Below, piece after piece: positions 27,668-39,618 of a stretch of 64,000 nucleotides of DNA. Numbering within the stretch: position 1 is the stretch's first letter; each line of letters opens with the position of its first letter. The notes under the pieces are model-generated. The model worked only from the letters and a program-made list of their open reading frames with translations, did not search any database and was not told the origin of the DNA. Both the position numbers and the translations under genes were made by a program. This stretch comes from Perca fluviatilis (Eukaryota; Chordata; Actinopteri; Perciformes; Percidae). The DNA lies in contig NC_053115.1 in assembly GCF_010015445.1 (NCBI RefSeq), positions 6,526,076-6,590,075 on the forward strand. The letters are read 5' to 3'.

Positions 27668-29223
27668 AGGTGCAATATGTAATATTGTATGTAATACTGG
27701 CAGCTAGCGGTTAAAATAGTTACTGCACTACCAATTCAAAATACTGGACAGTCGTTTCCCCCGCCCCCTCCTGCCCAGACTCGAAGTTCACGGGGGTTGC
27801 CAGGCTGAGACCGCAGCATTCACAACAATGTTGCTAGACGCTTTTTTCACATAGCCAGACATTACTGCACAGCACAGCAGAGTAGCTAACGTTAGATGCT
27901 AGTCTCACATAGCCAGACATTACTCCACAGCACAGCAGAGTAGCTAACGTTAGATGCTAGTCTCACATAGCCAGACATTACTCCACAGCACAGCAGAGTA
28001 GCTAACGTTAGATGCTAGTCTCACATAGCCAGACATTACTCCACAGCATAGTAGAGTAGCTAACGTTAGATGCTAGTCTCCAATAGCCAGACATTACTCC
28101 ACAGCACAGCGGAGTAGCTAACGTTATGCTGGCTATATCGACAGTCATAAAAGCCCGTGCTCACGCGGAGCCACAGATACACCACGCGGAGCTCTGTAAC
28201 CAACTGACAGACACACTTTTTCGGCTTAAAATTACAGTATGAACCGCTAAAAACACAACAACCTCACCGTCCTCTCCACACGCCAGTCATGCACACTTCC
28301 TCGGCTTAGAATTACAATACGAAACGCTAAAAATACCACTGCCTTGCCGACGGAACACACTTCATTGGCTTAGAATTACGGCAACAATCGCTAAACACAC
28401 TGCAAACTCACAGTCCTCTCTTTCCGATTTACAGCCCCCCTCTCGTGGCTTAAAATAACTCCCCGTTGTCGGCTCCAGCTGCTGAACTACACGTTGTAAA
28501 CAGCCATGGCCCGCTTACCTGGTCCTCCCAGTAACGTTAGCAGTTAACAGGGTTAGCATGGCGGCGTTAGCCAGGACCAGTCGGGATCACTTTACTGGCT
28601 GTGTCTCAATTGTTTTTGCGAGTAACCAACTCGGGTACTCTAGCTATATAATTCAATGCGAGTACACAAATGTTGAAATGACATAAAATGCCCGTCCCTA
28701 GTGGCTGTGATAAATTAGCCTGAAGCTATGCTTACCTGTTCAGGAGGAAATAAGCCAATTCTGCGTCCTTTTGGGATCTAAGCTGTCTCCATCTTTCAAA
28801 TACATCTCCAATATTTACCAGGGGGTTGTTACGTCTCTGGTCACGCAACTGTTAGAAACATGCCGTTTATTTTTTTTTTTTTTTTTTTAGGTCCGGTAGA
28901 ATCTATCTCCGTTGATCCTGTTCGTTTGTTAGCTGCTTTCATGGCTGTAACAACGTTACAGCTGTAGCGCGCTGGGTTTACGTTTTTACAGGTATATCTG
29001 GCAACCCGGCCTGGCTGTCAAACTGGGCCGTTGATAACAACCACAGACCAAAACATAAACATAAATTCCGTCACGGAATGTAAATTTCAAAAAGAAAAAA
29101 TACTGACATTAGCATTGTTATCAGAAAAGATAGTATTTCAGTTTAACATGTTTCCTTAATATCTGATGAGGCAATGGTGTCATTTTTGGATTTATTACAG
29201 TACGAATATTACATATTGGACCT
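27668..29223. mobile_element. 1556-bp TTAA-flanked non-autonomous DNA transposon with internal minisatellite
   Basis: TTAA at 27664-27667 and 29224-29227 flanks inverted ends AGGTGCAATATGTAATATT and AATATTACATATTGGACCT. The interior carries a five-unit 58-bp tandem array, a repeated GGCTTAGAATTAC/CGCTAAAAACAC motif (28220-28400) and a T20 tract near 28870. It has no transposase. Kolobok-like is favoured over piggyBac because the ends lack CCC. Confidence 0.8.
27848..28127. repeat. 58-bp x ~5 minisatellite
   Basis: Each unit reads ATAGCCAGACATTACTCCAC, then AGCACAGCAGAGTAGC and TAACGTTAGATGCTAGTCT. Units 2 and 3 look identical and units 1, 4 and 5 differ by a few bases. There are no unique spacers, so this is not a CRISPR. 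Confidence 0.95.
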
Positions 29224-29879
29224 TTAAAGGAACTAACATTTTTGAAGAAAATGGCCACGGAACAGTCCAGCAATAGAAACCTTTTGCATCGATTCCATTT
29301 TGTAATGGACGGACCAATTTCTTCCTATGTGCACTTTGTCTCATTAAAGTGAGAGTCTAGTTACATTTTTATAATATCTCAAGCCTTAGTCAGTTATAAC
29401 TGCCAGCCAATTGCCAGAGAAATCCATTGTACATACAGCCTCTCACAAAATAATTATATGTGGAGCATGTATATCTTTTATGTACAGTATGTGCTGTTTT
29501 TTCCAATTTGTCTAAATGTATTTCTCTGTTGAATGCTTGCTTGCCTTGGAATTGGCCGTGGGAGGGACAAATGAAGTGTTTTGAATTTGATTACTTCAGC
29601 TATAGTATGTAATATATATAATATAATCAATATTGGAGCAGCAGACAAATCTACCAAATGTAACTACATTTCTACACATCGTAGGAAATCCTGACCATAC
29701 CCTGGATTCATATGTTTATTTAGACATGAGAAGAATGGTCACTAATGGTCGCATGTTTGTTCTTATTGAATGGGATTCTTTGCAAAGTTTTTGGTCTTTA
29801 TGCAGCAATTTCCCTAAATTTTCCTCCATATGTGAGATGATAAATTAAAGTTAAAGATAAAGTCTGTTCACCAAATGTT

Positions 29880-30345
29880 TATGCATGTCACAGTTACAGA
29901 GAACATTGGACCCAAGTGCAGAGATAGCCAGAAATGTGGTAAGCTTGAATATTTAATTAAACGAAAGTCCATACACAAAAGGTGTCCAGAAAACAGCAGG
30001 GAATGTAATCCAAAAAATGAAGTAGCAATCAAAAAAACAGGAATACAGGAAACAGTAAACAGCAATACTGAGACAAACAGGTAGACTACTCACAGAACTC
30101 CAAACAGAAAATACAATGACCTGACAACAGACAAGGGAAACACAGAGACTAAATACACAGGGTAATGAGGTAACAGGGAACAGGTGACACTAGGGCTGGG
30201 GAACAGGTGAAAGACATCAGACAGGCGGGAAAAAAAACAACAGACAGGAAGTAATACTAGACAAGACAAGACAGAAAACCAGACTACCAAAATAAAACAG
30301 GAAACAGAAACATACAAAAATGTTATACTGTATGAATAATGCCTG
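29880..30345 (-). repeat. Degenerate retroelement-like repeat (possible solo LTR), antisense
   Basis: The stretch is strongly purine-rich on the plus strand, with words such as ACAGGAAACAG, AACAGGTGA and ACAAGACAAGACAG. On the minus strand this gives the CTGTTTCCTGTTTT / TCACCTGTTCCC style seen in fish LTR-type repeats. No ends or TSD are resolved. Confidence 0.35.
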
Positions 30346-30569
30346 ACTTTCAACCAACATCATCATCTAACCAGCAGGATGATTGCAACTACGACACTAT
30401 GCTCCGCAGAACACAATGAACATTTAATTAATTGATTAATTGATTGACAAATGGCTAGAATGTAACGTATTAAGGTGATTATAAAGTAAAATCCTCTCTG
30501 CTACATATTCATTTGCGACCCCTTTTCTTTAGTAATCTGATCTTTTAGTGGTTCATTGCACATTGGATT

Positions 30570-31096
30570 GTTCCCTCTTGTACCTGCACTGGCTCCCTGT
30601 CCAATACCGTATTGACTTTGATTTTTCTGCTCACCTTCAAAGCTCTCCATAATCTCGCTCCTCCATACCTCTCTGAACTCCTTCAGCCCTACACTCCATT
30701 CCAAACTCTCAGATCCTCCTCTTCCTCGATGCTTTCCACTCCTTCTGCCCGCCTGTCCACAATGGGCTTCAGAGCCTTCAGCCATTCTGCTCCTCGCCTT
30801 TGGAACTCCCTCCCTCTATCCATCCGTACCATAGAGTCTCTCCCCACCATTAAAACCTCCCTCAAAACTCACCTATTCCGAAAGGCCTACCCCACATTAC
30901 TCCACTCTCACATAGAATTCAGGTATATATTGCTTTCTTTTAATTTTCTATCACAATTTTTAAATGTGTTTGTTTTAGTTATTTAATATTATTTGCCTTT
31001 TTAACTGTATTTTTGCTTTCATTTAACTGTAAGGTGTCCTTGAGTGCTATACAAGGGGCCCATAAATACAATATATTATTATTATTGTTATTATAA
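30570..31096 (+). pseudogene. L2-like LINE, reverse-transcriptase C-terminus and 3' end
   Basis: One frame gives LHWLPVQYRIDF near 30588-30623. The next gives LLTFKALHNLAPPYLSELLQ, then STMGFRAFSHSAPRLWNSLP (30765-30820), the conserved end of L2-like ORF2. A 3' tail GTGCTATACAAGGGGCCC with (ATT)n follows at about 31047-31096. It is 5'-truncated, as is usual for LINE insertions, with one frameshift near 30605-30625. Confidence 0.85.
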
Positions 31097-31706
31097 GAGG
31101 CAATATTCATAACTTATTTTCACTTCTGTAATGATGTGTGGAAGGAAACTATATTTAGAAAATAAGAGTCAAACCCCGACTGAGCCTGAAGAGCTGTGCG
31201 TCATCAGTGCTGGAAAGTGATTGAGGTCGAAATCCATCATTACTGTTCCTCAACAACACACACAGCCAGTAGGGGTCAGAAGACATGTGGAGGTCTCTCA
31301 TGTTGCAAACATGTGCCATTGATTGAGAACTCCTTGAATTCCTTTCTTTCATCTCTCTCCTGCATCTCTGTTAGAAGGTGAAAGTGGAGTAGAAAGTGAG
31401 AGAAGGTATTTTATGGAAAGCACCCTAGGTGACAGTCAAGAGTGTCAGTCATGTCAACTTATGACTTTCCCATCAGCCTCAGCTGACACATGGTAAACCG
31501 TAAACATCATGTTAGCATTGTTGGCACGTTGACAACACATTGACTAAACTCAAAGCACCACTGGACATAGCTTCAGAGCCACTATAGTGCAGTACTGTCA
31601 TGTTTTTTTTTTGTTATCTTCGCACACATTTCACATCACACATATGCACACATTACAGTCATGACTGATAACCCTGATGTAACACATTCTTACAGTAAAA
31701 TGATTA

Positions 31707-34320
31707 CAGTTTTTCTCAGTCGCTTTGGTACATTTCTCGAATCATACTCGACATTTGCAAAACAGTAAGTGCATTTCTCAAACCAATTGGATTACCTGCA
31801 AAAGCCAGTCTCTTGCTCAAAATCCTTAGTTCATCTATCAAAAGTAAAAATCTGTGTCAATGAACATGTCAGTGCCATCAGAATGACAAGTCCTTGTGTC
31901 ATTGTGTACGGATAAGACAGTCAAATTGCTTAGTCATGTTGACAATATAACAGTGTACTCTGGAGGGATGTTCTGATGTGAACTATGGCTAACGTTTTGA
32001 TGACAATTGTTGTAAATTGTAGGTTACCCCTTAGCGTATGTGGGAGTTTGATTGCAAGAGACTAGACAAGATTCACATTTACGCTTTTACTGTTTGAACT
32101 GTAATTTGTTGACAGACCATGCCATTGCGATACAGAAAGGAAAAGACAGCACTGCATAGCACAAAGAAAAAAACAACAACGTAGAAATGTGAACATAGGA
32201 CCATCTCCTTAAGGAAAACTGTACATGCAGTGCTGTAGGAATTACAGTGCACTCTTTCTACACCTCCTGACGTTCCTGTCTGTTGGGCCACAAATTCTCA
32301 TCCACATCACAACGAATATCTTCTCTTGCGATGCAGCGTGGAAAGAATATTTTAGAGTGTCTTATCCAGCCTCTGCAGGGCATCCGCTGTGATGTCATCA
32401 CACGCTGCATCCATGGTGTATGTGGCTGGCGATCATATACCTTCCATCTCCATGCTGAGAAAAATTCCTCAATGGGGTTAAGGAATGGTGAGTAGGGTGA
32501 GAGGAACTCCATCAGCATCCTGTTGTGGGCCGCAAACCATTGCCTGATGATGTTAGAGCGATGGAAACTGACATTGTCCCAAACTATCACGTACTTTGGC
32601 AGGTCATTTCCAATCTGACCCCTCTCTTGTTCAGGGACGAGATCCCTGTAGAGAGCGTCTAAAAAGGTGACAAGACGCTCTGTATTGTATGGCCCAATAA
32701 TGGGAATATACGTCAGCACACCATTCTCAGAGATAGAAGCACCCAGGGTTCCTGCCCCATTGGCCTGGCACATCAACTGTAGCTCTGTGGCCGATGATAT
32801 TTCGACCACGCCTTCTGCGTTTGGTTAGGTTGAAGCCAGCCTCATCCCTGTAGATGAAGCTGTGCGGTGGTTCACTTGCTTCCAGTTCCATTATACGCTA
32901 TATCCAGAAGACACAACATGAGTTTAATGAATTACATGCATTTTCATTTTGGGCAAGATACAGTTACATCAAATGTATACAGCACACATTACATATTCTT
33001 TTCTACAGCCATAGCAAATGTGTAAAGGTCACACTTACTGTATATAACTATACAATGTTGTACTGTTTACTGTGAGGTACAGTTGCTGCATGCTCATACA
33101 TGTCTTACCTGTATGTACTAGTAGCGCAGCTCCTTCACTCTTTCACCATTTCTTTCAAATGGAACAGTGTACAGCTGCTTCATATTCATTTGGTGTCTTT
33201 TCAGCACCCTGTCAATGGTTGAAATGCTGACTGTTTGGATGTTTTCAAAGATGTTGTTGTCCTCTATAATGGCACTCTTTACCTCCTCTTAGTCTTATGG
33301 CATTGTTTTCTACAACCATGGTGCAAATAGCCTCCTCCTGTTCAGGTGTGAAAAGGGGCTCTCTGCCACCCCTGTGAAGTTGTCTTGCAGTCCAATGTGG
33401 AAAAAATATGGTAATGCAAAACACAAAATTGAGTAAGATAAAATGTCACTGTTTAAAGTATACTTACTGTATATTATAAAATGCAAGTGGAATACTGTAA
33501 TATTGTATGAAGCATTACAGAAAGTATACAGTATTACAGTACAGTGCCTATTGTTAGATTACATACCTGTTCTGTTGATGAAAAGTCTGAATGATTGAGG
33601 ACACAGTTGCTTTCCCAACATTTGGCTGCAACCTTCGACCAGCCTCGGCCATTGTAAGCCCATGATTGAGAACGTGGTCTACAAGTGTGGCTCTTATCTC
33701 ATCAGGAACGCGCATAAGTCCTCGGCCTCTTCTGCCTCTTCCTCTGTTTTGCCTCCCAACTCCTCCACCACGCAGCCTCACTCCTCTTCCTCTTCTTCTT
33801 CTCTCTGGCTGTTGACCCCGTCCAATTCCTTGTCCTTCCACTGTCAGACATTGTAACATTGTGTTGTGCTCCGGCTATATATATACTTGCCAGTTGATGG
33901 TTCATGAGATGCACCTTGGTTAGAGAAAGTCAAGATTCACCTGGGAGCAATTTACCAATTCAGGACAGATTTAGAAAAAAAGTCTAATGGTAATGTATAG
34001 AAATATGCTTGACATATTATGACAACTTGTTCAACCATTTTGTATGAAATGACTTATGCTATGAACAGATGCCTAAATGTTGTGGGGGTGAGACTATTCA
34101 ACAGAGACTCATTATAATCAATTTTGATCAACCTGACATAAGCAATTGATAATGTAGGAAACAGCATAATCATTTGCATGGATGTACCAAAGCATTTGCA
34201 ACTTGTTCAAAGAAATAAGAAACTGATGTGATGTGACACAATGATGTGAAGATTGAACAGGTAGTTTGGAGAATTTCAATTCTGATCTGAGAAATGTACC
34301 AAAGAGACTGAGAAAAACTG
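31707..34320 (-). mobile_element. 2.6-kb Tc1/mariner-superfamily element (DD35E type), complete ends
   Basis: TA dinucleotides (31705-31706, 34321-34322) flank inverted ends CAGTTTTTCTCAGTCGCTTT (left) and the inverse, AAAGAGACTGAGAAAAACTG (right). The similarity runs about 33-34 bp with a single mismatch visible. The transposase lies on the minus strand (32258-33859). At 2.6 kb it is longer than a classical Tc1. Confidence 0.9.
32258..33859 (-). pseudogene. DD35E transposase relic of the 2.6-kb element (probably intron-containing)
   Basis: The N-terminal exon (33859 down to about 33573) encodes an Arg/Gly-rich basic arm and a helix-turn-helix (LTMAEAGRRLQ, TVSSIIQTFHQQNR) and ends at a donor, GTATGT. 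A second block (about 33120-33400) encodes EEAICTMVVENNA and TVSISTIDRVLKRHQ, with a one-base shift near 33290 and an in-frame TAG at 33118-33120 before a GTAAGA donor. The last block (from about 32890) carries FIYRDEAGFN (first Asp), VWDNVSFH (second Asp) and SPFLNPIEEFFSAW (Glu). Thirty-five residues separate the second Asp from the Glu. A further shift near 32800 and a deletion near 32400 finish its inactivation. Spacing matches DD35E families of Tc1/mariner described in vertebrates; exact family membership is inference. Confidence 0.8.
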
Positions 34321-34321
34321 T

Positions 34322-34817
34322 AAATTATTGGCTAAAATTAATATTTAATTTACTTTTTACTCACATGCAAATTATGTGACTTTTGTCTCTTGCTTAAGAC
34401 CATGTTTGTGACGTTATTGAACATCAGCTGACATAATACTTCAGGGATAGTGTTGCTGTAGCAATGACAGGAAGCATTTTGGGGCACTGACCTTACAGTA
34501 AGATTAGCACACAAACCCTACCCTCCCCCCCCCCCAAAAAAAACGGAATCTAATGACTAGATACTGTGTAACCGATTCCATACATATCATAAATAACATA
34601 TTGACAACAACCTGTACTTACCCCACAGTAGGAAAACACCTGTCTCCTTCAGAAAGGTCAATTGCTGGAGGGTCATGTGTAGCGTAAAATCAAAACTGTC
34701 AGCCATACGCATGTAACTCCTTTGGAAAACATAATTTTACCCTTAAAATAATTGCTTTACGTTTTAAAGCAAGGCATTTACCATACATAATACATACTTT
34801 GGAGCATCAGTGTGAAT
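34322..34817. other. Non-genic flank
   Basis: No gene or transposon terminus is recognisable. A C-run and A-run (CCCTCCCCCCCCCC then AAAAAA) occurs near 34521-34543. Confidence 0.4.
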
Positions 34818-34884
<67 letters not shown>

Positions 34885-34885
34885 G

Positions 34886-34971
<86 letters not shown>
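34818..34971. repeat. (AGAT)n microsatellite, about 38 units
   Basis: The array is almost uninterrupted, with one AGGT variant at 34882-34888. It is followed by ACCTTATTTTGCTGCAGTAC, which may be the end of an antisense retroposon whose tail seeded the array. The Tyr-Leu-Ser-Ile frame across it is an artefact. Confidence 0.95.
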
Positions 34972-35701
34972 CCTTATTTTGCTGCAGTACACTAATAGTA
35001 CAAAATAGTTCAAATAGTTGTAAGATATGCGTAGCCACAGACTAATTACCTTACCTCTAGTAAAAAGGAGACCCTTCTTCATGCGTCTGTGGTCCTCAGC
35101 TATGTTTGATCAGGCTTTACCAAGCACTACTGAACGTGTCAAGAATTCTTGCCCTTCCCTCATACTGCATAGGGAATACAAATGTTGTCAAGCATGTTGA
35201 ATTCCTGTGTAAAATTAGACCAGAATGCAATGTTTCTGAATGCAATGGGCAGTTTTGATCGGTTATTTTTAATTTCACCCATGTGTTGAGACTGGTAATA
35301 TAATAGCAATGCATCCCTTTTGCATGAAAATCAAAATGGATGACATTCGCATCAGCCTCAGCTGTACCTTGTGTTTAGTGCCATTTAAGTCAATATGTTA
35401 TTTGTCCCAAGTCGGCAGTGAGTGCTGCTGCAAGCATAAAAACACATAGCAAAACAGTCATTAAAGCTCTTCTGGAGAAGGCTTGAGTGTCCACCATAAC
35501 CCCACAGGGGCTGTAAATAATTTAAAGAACATTGAATATTGTCAACATCAACGTCAACATCACCATTACCAATGCAATATACGTCACCATCAACGGAACG
35601 TGTCTATTATGTAATTCTGAACATCTGCATCACCACGCAAGATCATCTCTCCGAATATAATATACAATACCTCCATATTTAAAAAATCATAATTGTCACT
35701 G

Positions 35702-35703
<2 letters not shown>

Positions 35704-35735
<32 letters not shown>
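35704..35735. repeat. (ATC)n microsatellite
   Basis: About ten ATC units. The surrounding 34972-36250 has no recognisable gene or element. Confidence 0.9.
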
Positions 35736-35736
<1 letters not shown>

Positions 35737-36251
35737 CTAAGGTAACTGACTTGTCAACAACAGTAGCAGTTACCTCCTGCCATCAGCATTCAAGGCTTGA
35801 ATGGAGACAGGGATGAAGGATTTCCTGTTTCTCGTGGCAATAGCGACGCGTATGCCAAAATGGTAACAACTTGTACCCTGAATGAAGGGAATGGGCACTT
35901 TCTGACGGGTGGCCTTTGCTTTCTTAAGCACCTGCCTGTTGAATATGTGATTTAAACTACTATACTGCGCTGTACTCCTGTACTCTTCTCAATCTTAGCA
36001 AGGGCAGTCTTCTCTTTCGTAGCCTACCAAGCAGATGTCGTACCGGAGACTCACTAAAAGCTGCATCGGAGTCTTATCAACCTGGAATTCAGCAGGTTTT
36101 CTTAAGCAAAAAAGGGTGTTGCTGGACTTTCCTATACAAAATTCCAGTATTTAAATCAAATTCCAGGCATTTATCATTTATTGTGCCAAATTGGTTACCA
36201 TGTCCACTGCCTGACATCTACCTTGACGGGGAAGTCGTCTGTATCTTGCAT

Positions 36252-36475
36252 TGCCAGAAATGTCTCCACAGCGCTGTTGAGTAAGGTCTAGCTACACCAT
36301 TTATATATTCCAGGATAGGAGGAAGAAACGATTTGGGTTGTTTACATTTCTATAAACCAATCACAATTATCTTGGGCAGCGCTAAGTTCCACTTATTTAT
36401 TTTTTGTTGTCTCTGGGAAAGGAACTTGTTTTGGTGGAACATTTGCACCCCATAAAAGAGAACGCCACATAAAAT
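36252..36475. repeat. Diverged fragment of the TAGTCT / 9-bp-TSD family
   Basis: It shares, in order, CCACAGCGCT, GTTTACATTTCTATAAACCA followed by ATCACAAT, then CTGGGAAAGGAACTTGTTTT and GGTGGAAC with the copies at 102 and 20678. Both termini are decayed. Confidence 0.65.
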
Positions 36476-37189
36476 GTTCAATGAAGGTAACTGTTCACAT
36501 AATACTAGCCATTTAAATTCGTGGTGTACATGGTTAAACATAATTGGCACTTGTGTATCACCGTGTGTACTTTGTCCACAGCAATCCCCGCAAATCGCTC
36601 CTAAAACATCCCAGTTAGACAGTAAATGCCGTAAACATGTAATTTGTAATTCTTAACAATAATTCATCGAAAGAACCAAGCAGGCCTGCCTGCCTTATTG
36701 CACGATTAAAATGTTTCCTAAAATTAGCCATTTTCAGTGTGTATTGTTAGCTTGCTAGCTCAGATGTTGTTCTTGTTGTGAAGGGACAAAGGTTCAAATT
36801 ATGATGGGAATCAGGCAGGGATTAAATGGGTCATAGCTGCTAGGCCATCTGTGTCCTGGCATGTACAGATGAAATGCAGGTTATGATGTGTAGCAACAAA
36901 TTATTGACATATAAGGAAAGGTCACTTTTTGTATTTTCTAACATAGACATTTTTGCATGTCCAGCTTGTCAGCAGGATTGACATGCTGGCAAACCCCATC
37001 TCATCCAACAAGTAACCGCTGACTACTATCTATTTTGCATTTTGTATGTTAATACAAGGAACATATTCTACAACTAAATCACATCTACATGTGTACATAG
37101 AAAGCTTCCAAGGCAGCGCAGCTCAGCCACTTAGATCAAGTTGTGGTATAAACATTAGAAAAGTTGTCACGTAAACTCAATGTTTTGAG

Positions 37190-37575
37190 TAGGGGTGGGG
37201 GAAAAAATCGATACAGCATAGTATCGCAATATTTTCCGTGGCAATACTGTATCGATACACAGACGCCAAGTATCGATCTTTTATTATACATGTGTTGGTC
37301 AGTCTGTCTGCTTGACTATCCCATTTTGCAGCAATAAAATTGAAGTGAGATGAACAAACAGAGAAATGTATCTTTTTAGATAAAACAGATGTTGACAAAG
37401 TTTTCTTTTGGGGACATAATTTGAAATTGGGAAAAATTTGAAGTTGGAAAAAAGGTAATAAATTGCAATATATCGCAGAATATTGCAATGTCTTTAAAAT
37501 CGCAATAATATTGTATCGTGACGTAAGTATCGTGATGATATCGTATCTTGAGGCCTCTGGTGATTCCCACCCCTA
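37190..37575 (-). mobile_element. 386-bp hAT-like MITE, copy 2 (inverted relative to 17215-17601)
   Basis: Perfect 8-bp TSDs GTTTTGAG lie at 37182-37189 and 37576-37583 outside TAGGGGTGGGG and CCCACCCCTA. The internal sequence is the reverse complement of copy 1 with only scattered differences, implying recent activity of the family. Confidence 0.9.
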
Positions 37576-37919
37576 GTTTTGAGTACAAATACATTATTAT
37601 AACCTCTTTGTTATTATTCCTTAGTTGATTATAACATATAAAGAACAAATGAGGACATGACTTAAGCAGTGTGTGTGCTTCCCATGAAGCCAATATTATC
37701 AGGAAGTAATATGTGAACAAAATAACACAGTACATATTACCACACTGGTAAGCCAATTGGAAGCCTCCCTCTCCCAAAAAATACCAGTGCATATAGCCTT
37801 AAGCATCTGGGGGCCCTGTTTCAAGAGCCAATGTGGGGCCCTATACCCCCCTGGGGGGCACTTTGCCCTGCAAGTCATTTTGATCTATACAAACTTGGTA
37901 TTTAAGAATAACTTTATTT

Positions 37920-38073
37920 TCAAAGATATTGTAATGCTTTTATTTAGACAGAGACAAAAGAGAGGAAGACATGCAGCATAGTGCCCAGGGCTGGACTCAA
38001 ACCCTGGCCGCTGCAATTAGGACTGAGCCTTAATGGTACGCACCCTACCCGGTTAGCTATACTGGTGAACCGC
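37920..38073 (-). repeat. tRNA-derived SINE, antisense
   Basis: On the minus strand a tRNA-like head (AACCGGGTAGGGTGCGTACC, then box B-like GGTTTGAGTCC) precedes TGGGCACTATGCTGCATGTC and TTCCTCTCTTTTGTCTCTG. This is the standard body of a widespread fish SINE. Box B differs from GGTTCGAATCC at two sites, so it is not a working tRNA gene. Confidence 0.75.
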
Positions 38074-38244
38074 TTATTTAAAAAAATGTGATGTTGCTCT
38101 TACTTCAAATGCAACATAAATGTTCCATAACACATACATAAATTATTTAATTGTTTTTAGACAGTTTGATTTTTTTGCCAATTGATTTTGAATGAAAGCA
38201 AGCAAACACATTTCAGGAACAAAAGAAAGCAGCAAAACATGCTG

Positions 38245-38745
38245 TATAGTATTTAGATCCTTAAGTAAACGTACTACCACACTGTAAACATACTCTGTTA
38301 CAAGTAAAAGTCCTGCATTGAAAATGTGACTTAAGTATAAGTATGTAAGTATCATCAGGAACATGTACTTAAAGTATTTAAAGCAAAAGTACTTAATGCA
38401 GAAAAATCCTCACATTATAGAAACTGGAACCGATCAAAACAGTGCTATCAATCAACATAGTGTTAAATCGGCTAATCATAGGCCTATATATTGTTGGGTA
38501 GTTTAATTTATAATAAAACATCATATTTTATAAACTACATTTGTTTTGTGTGCAAAAATCTAATTTGTAAAGTAACTAGTAACTAAAGCAGTAAAAAGTT
38601 AGTAAAAAGTGCAATATTTCCCTCTGAAATGTAGGGGAATAGAAGTAGAAAGTGACATGAAAAAAAAGACTCAAGTAAAGTACAAGTACCTCAAAGTACA
38701 GTACTTGAGTAAATGTACTTAGTTACATTCGACCACTGGCCCCAT
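38245..38745. repeat. Fish MITE of the AAGTACTTGAGTAAATGTAC type
   Basis: The segment is dense in AAGTACTT/AAGTACAAGTACC words and ends AGTAAATGTACTTAGTTACA followed by TTCGACCACTGG, a very common teleost repeat terminus. The inverse-type terminus on the left is partial (TAAGTAAACGTACTACCAC near 38262-38280). Confidence 0.65.
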
Positions 38746-38811
38746 GTGATGCATGAAAGCATAATGGAGACCTTTTAAATGATATGATATATGTTGCATA
38801 TCATGCAACCC

Positions 38812-38930
38812 AGTCTCATGGCAGTATGTGAAATGGTCACATTATTTAATCTATTGATACGTGTTCACGGGGACGTTTTTGTCGGTTTTTGGCGAAAGCA
38901 GACTGCCAGAGGTGAAAGAAGGCAGTGTAA
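38812..38930. repeat. Solo terminal fragment of the inverted-repeat element found at 55150-55984
   Basis: It shares CAGTCTCATGGCAGTATGTG, then AAATGGTCAC, AATCTATTGATACGTGTTCA and CGGGGACGTTTTTGTCG with both arms of that element. No second arm is found nearby. Confidence 0.7.
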
Positions 38931-39528
38931 TAGAGTATTAAACCAGGCTGGTCAGCTCTGATAACAACGCCTCTCCTACAGCGGATGTATCTTTCTCCTC
39001 TCTCGGGACTCTGTCAATGACACACACGCACCCGTGTTCAGGCAGGGGTCAGAGGTGACAGATAGTAAAGGCCAGGAGATATGACATTTCCCTCCATAGC
39101 CGACTGGTAGAGGATGCCGGAGATACAGATGGAGGTCTGTGTATTTTACTGTATGAATTAGCTCTGCTATGGTCATTACATTGAGACTGCTGCTACAGTA
39201 CATGCCAACTGACATGGTCTGACCGCAGGACAATGCTAAAAGCCATGCTTTTTATAAGTCTTCCTTAGACCTGAGGTCCCATCCAACGTTAGAGTCCATT
39301 TAGGATGTATGTGGGTTTTTATATAAGGATCTATTGTGCTAGTAGCTAATAAAAACCACCAATCAATTGACTCTGTGACTTGTTGCAATGTGATATACTG
39401 AACAAACACACATATGGAGCTGGATCCAAGCAAGCAGAGACACCCATTTTTAAAAGTTACCTTCACTGTATGTGTGAAGCTGGACAGCACAGGAGACATT
39501 TACACAAAAAAGACAGTGGGAGAGGGGG

Positions 39529-39531
<3 letters not shown>

Positions 39532-39587
<56 letters not shown>
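39532..39587. repeat. (TA)n microsatellite
   Basis: About 28 TA units lie just upstream of the Tc1 insertion. More TA-rich sequence abuts the Tc1 left end, fitting its TA target preference. Confidence 0.95.
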
Positions 39588-39589
<2 letters not shown>

Positions 39590-39618
39590 AAAGTTTGTAT
39601 ATATATATAATATATATA

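Noticed and set aside
27848..28127. Regular repeats resembling a CRISPR array
   Set aside because: Units are contiguous 58-bp tandem copies with no unique spacers, inside a TTAA transposon of a vertebrate genome.
34807..35082. 91-codon frame of repeated Ser-Ile-Tyr-Leu
   Set aside because: It is a translation of the (AGAT)n microsatellite.
37955..38073. Possible tRNA gene (box B-like GGTTTGAGTCC)
   Set aside because: The tRNA-like head is diverged and joined to a SINE body; the cloverleaf is not intact.
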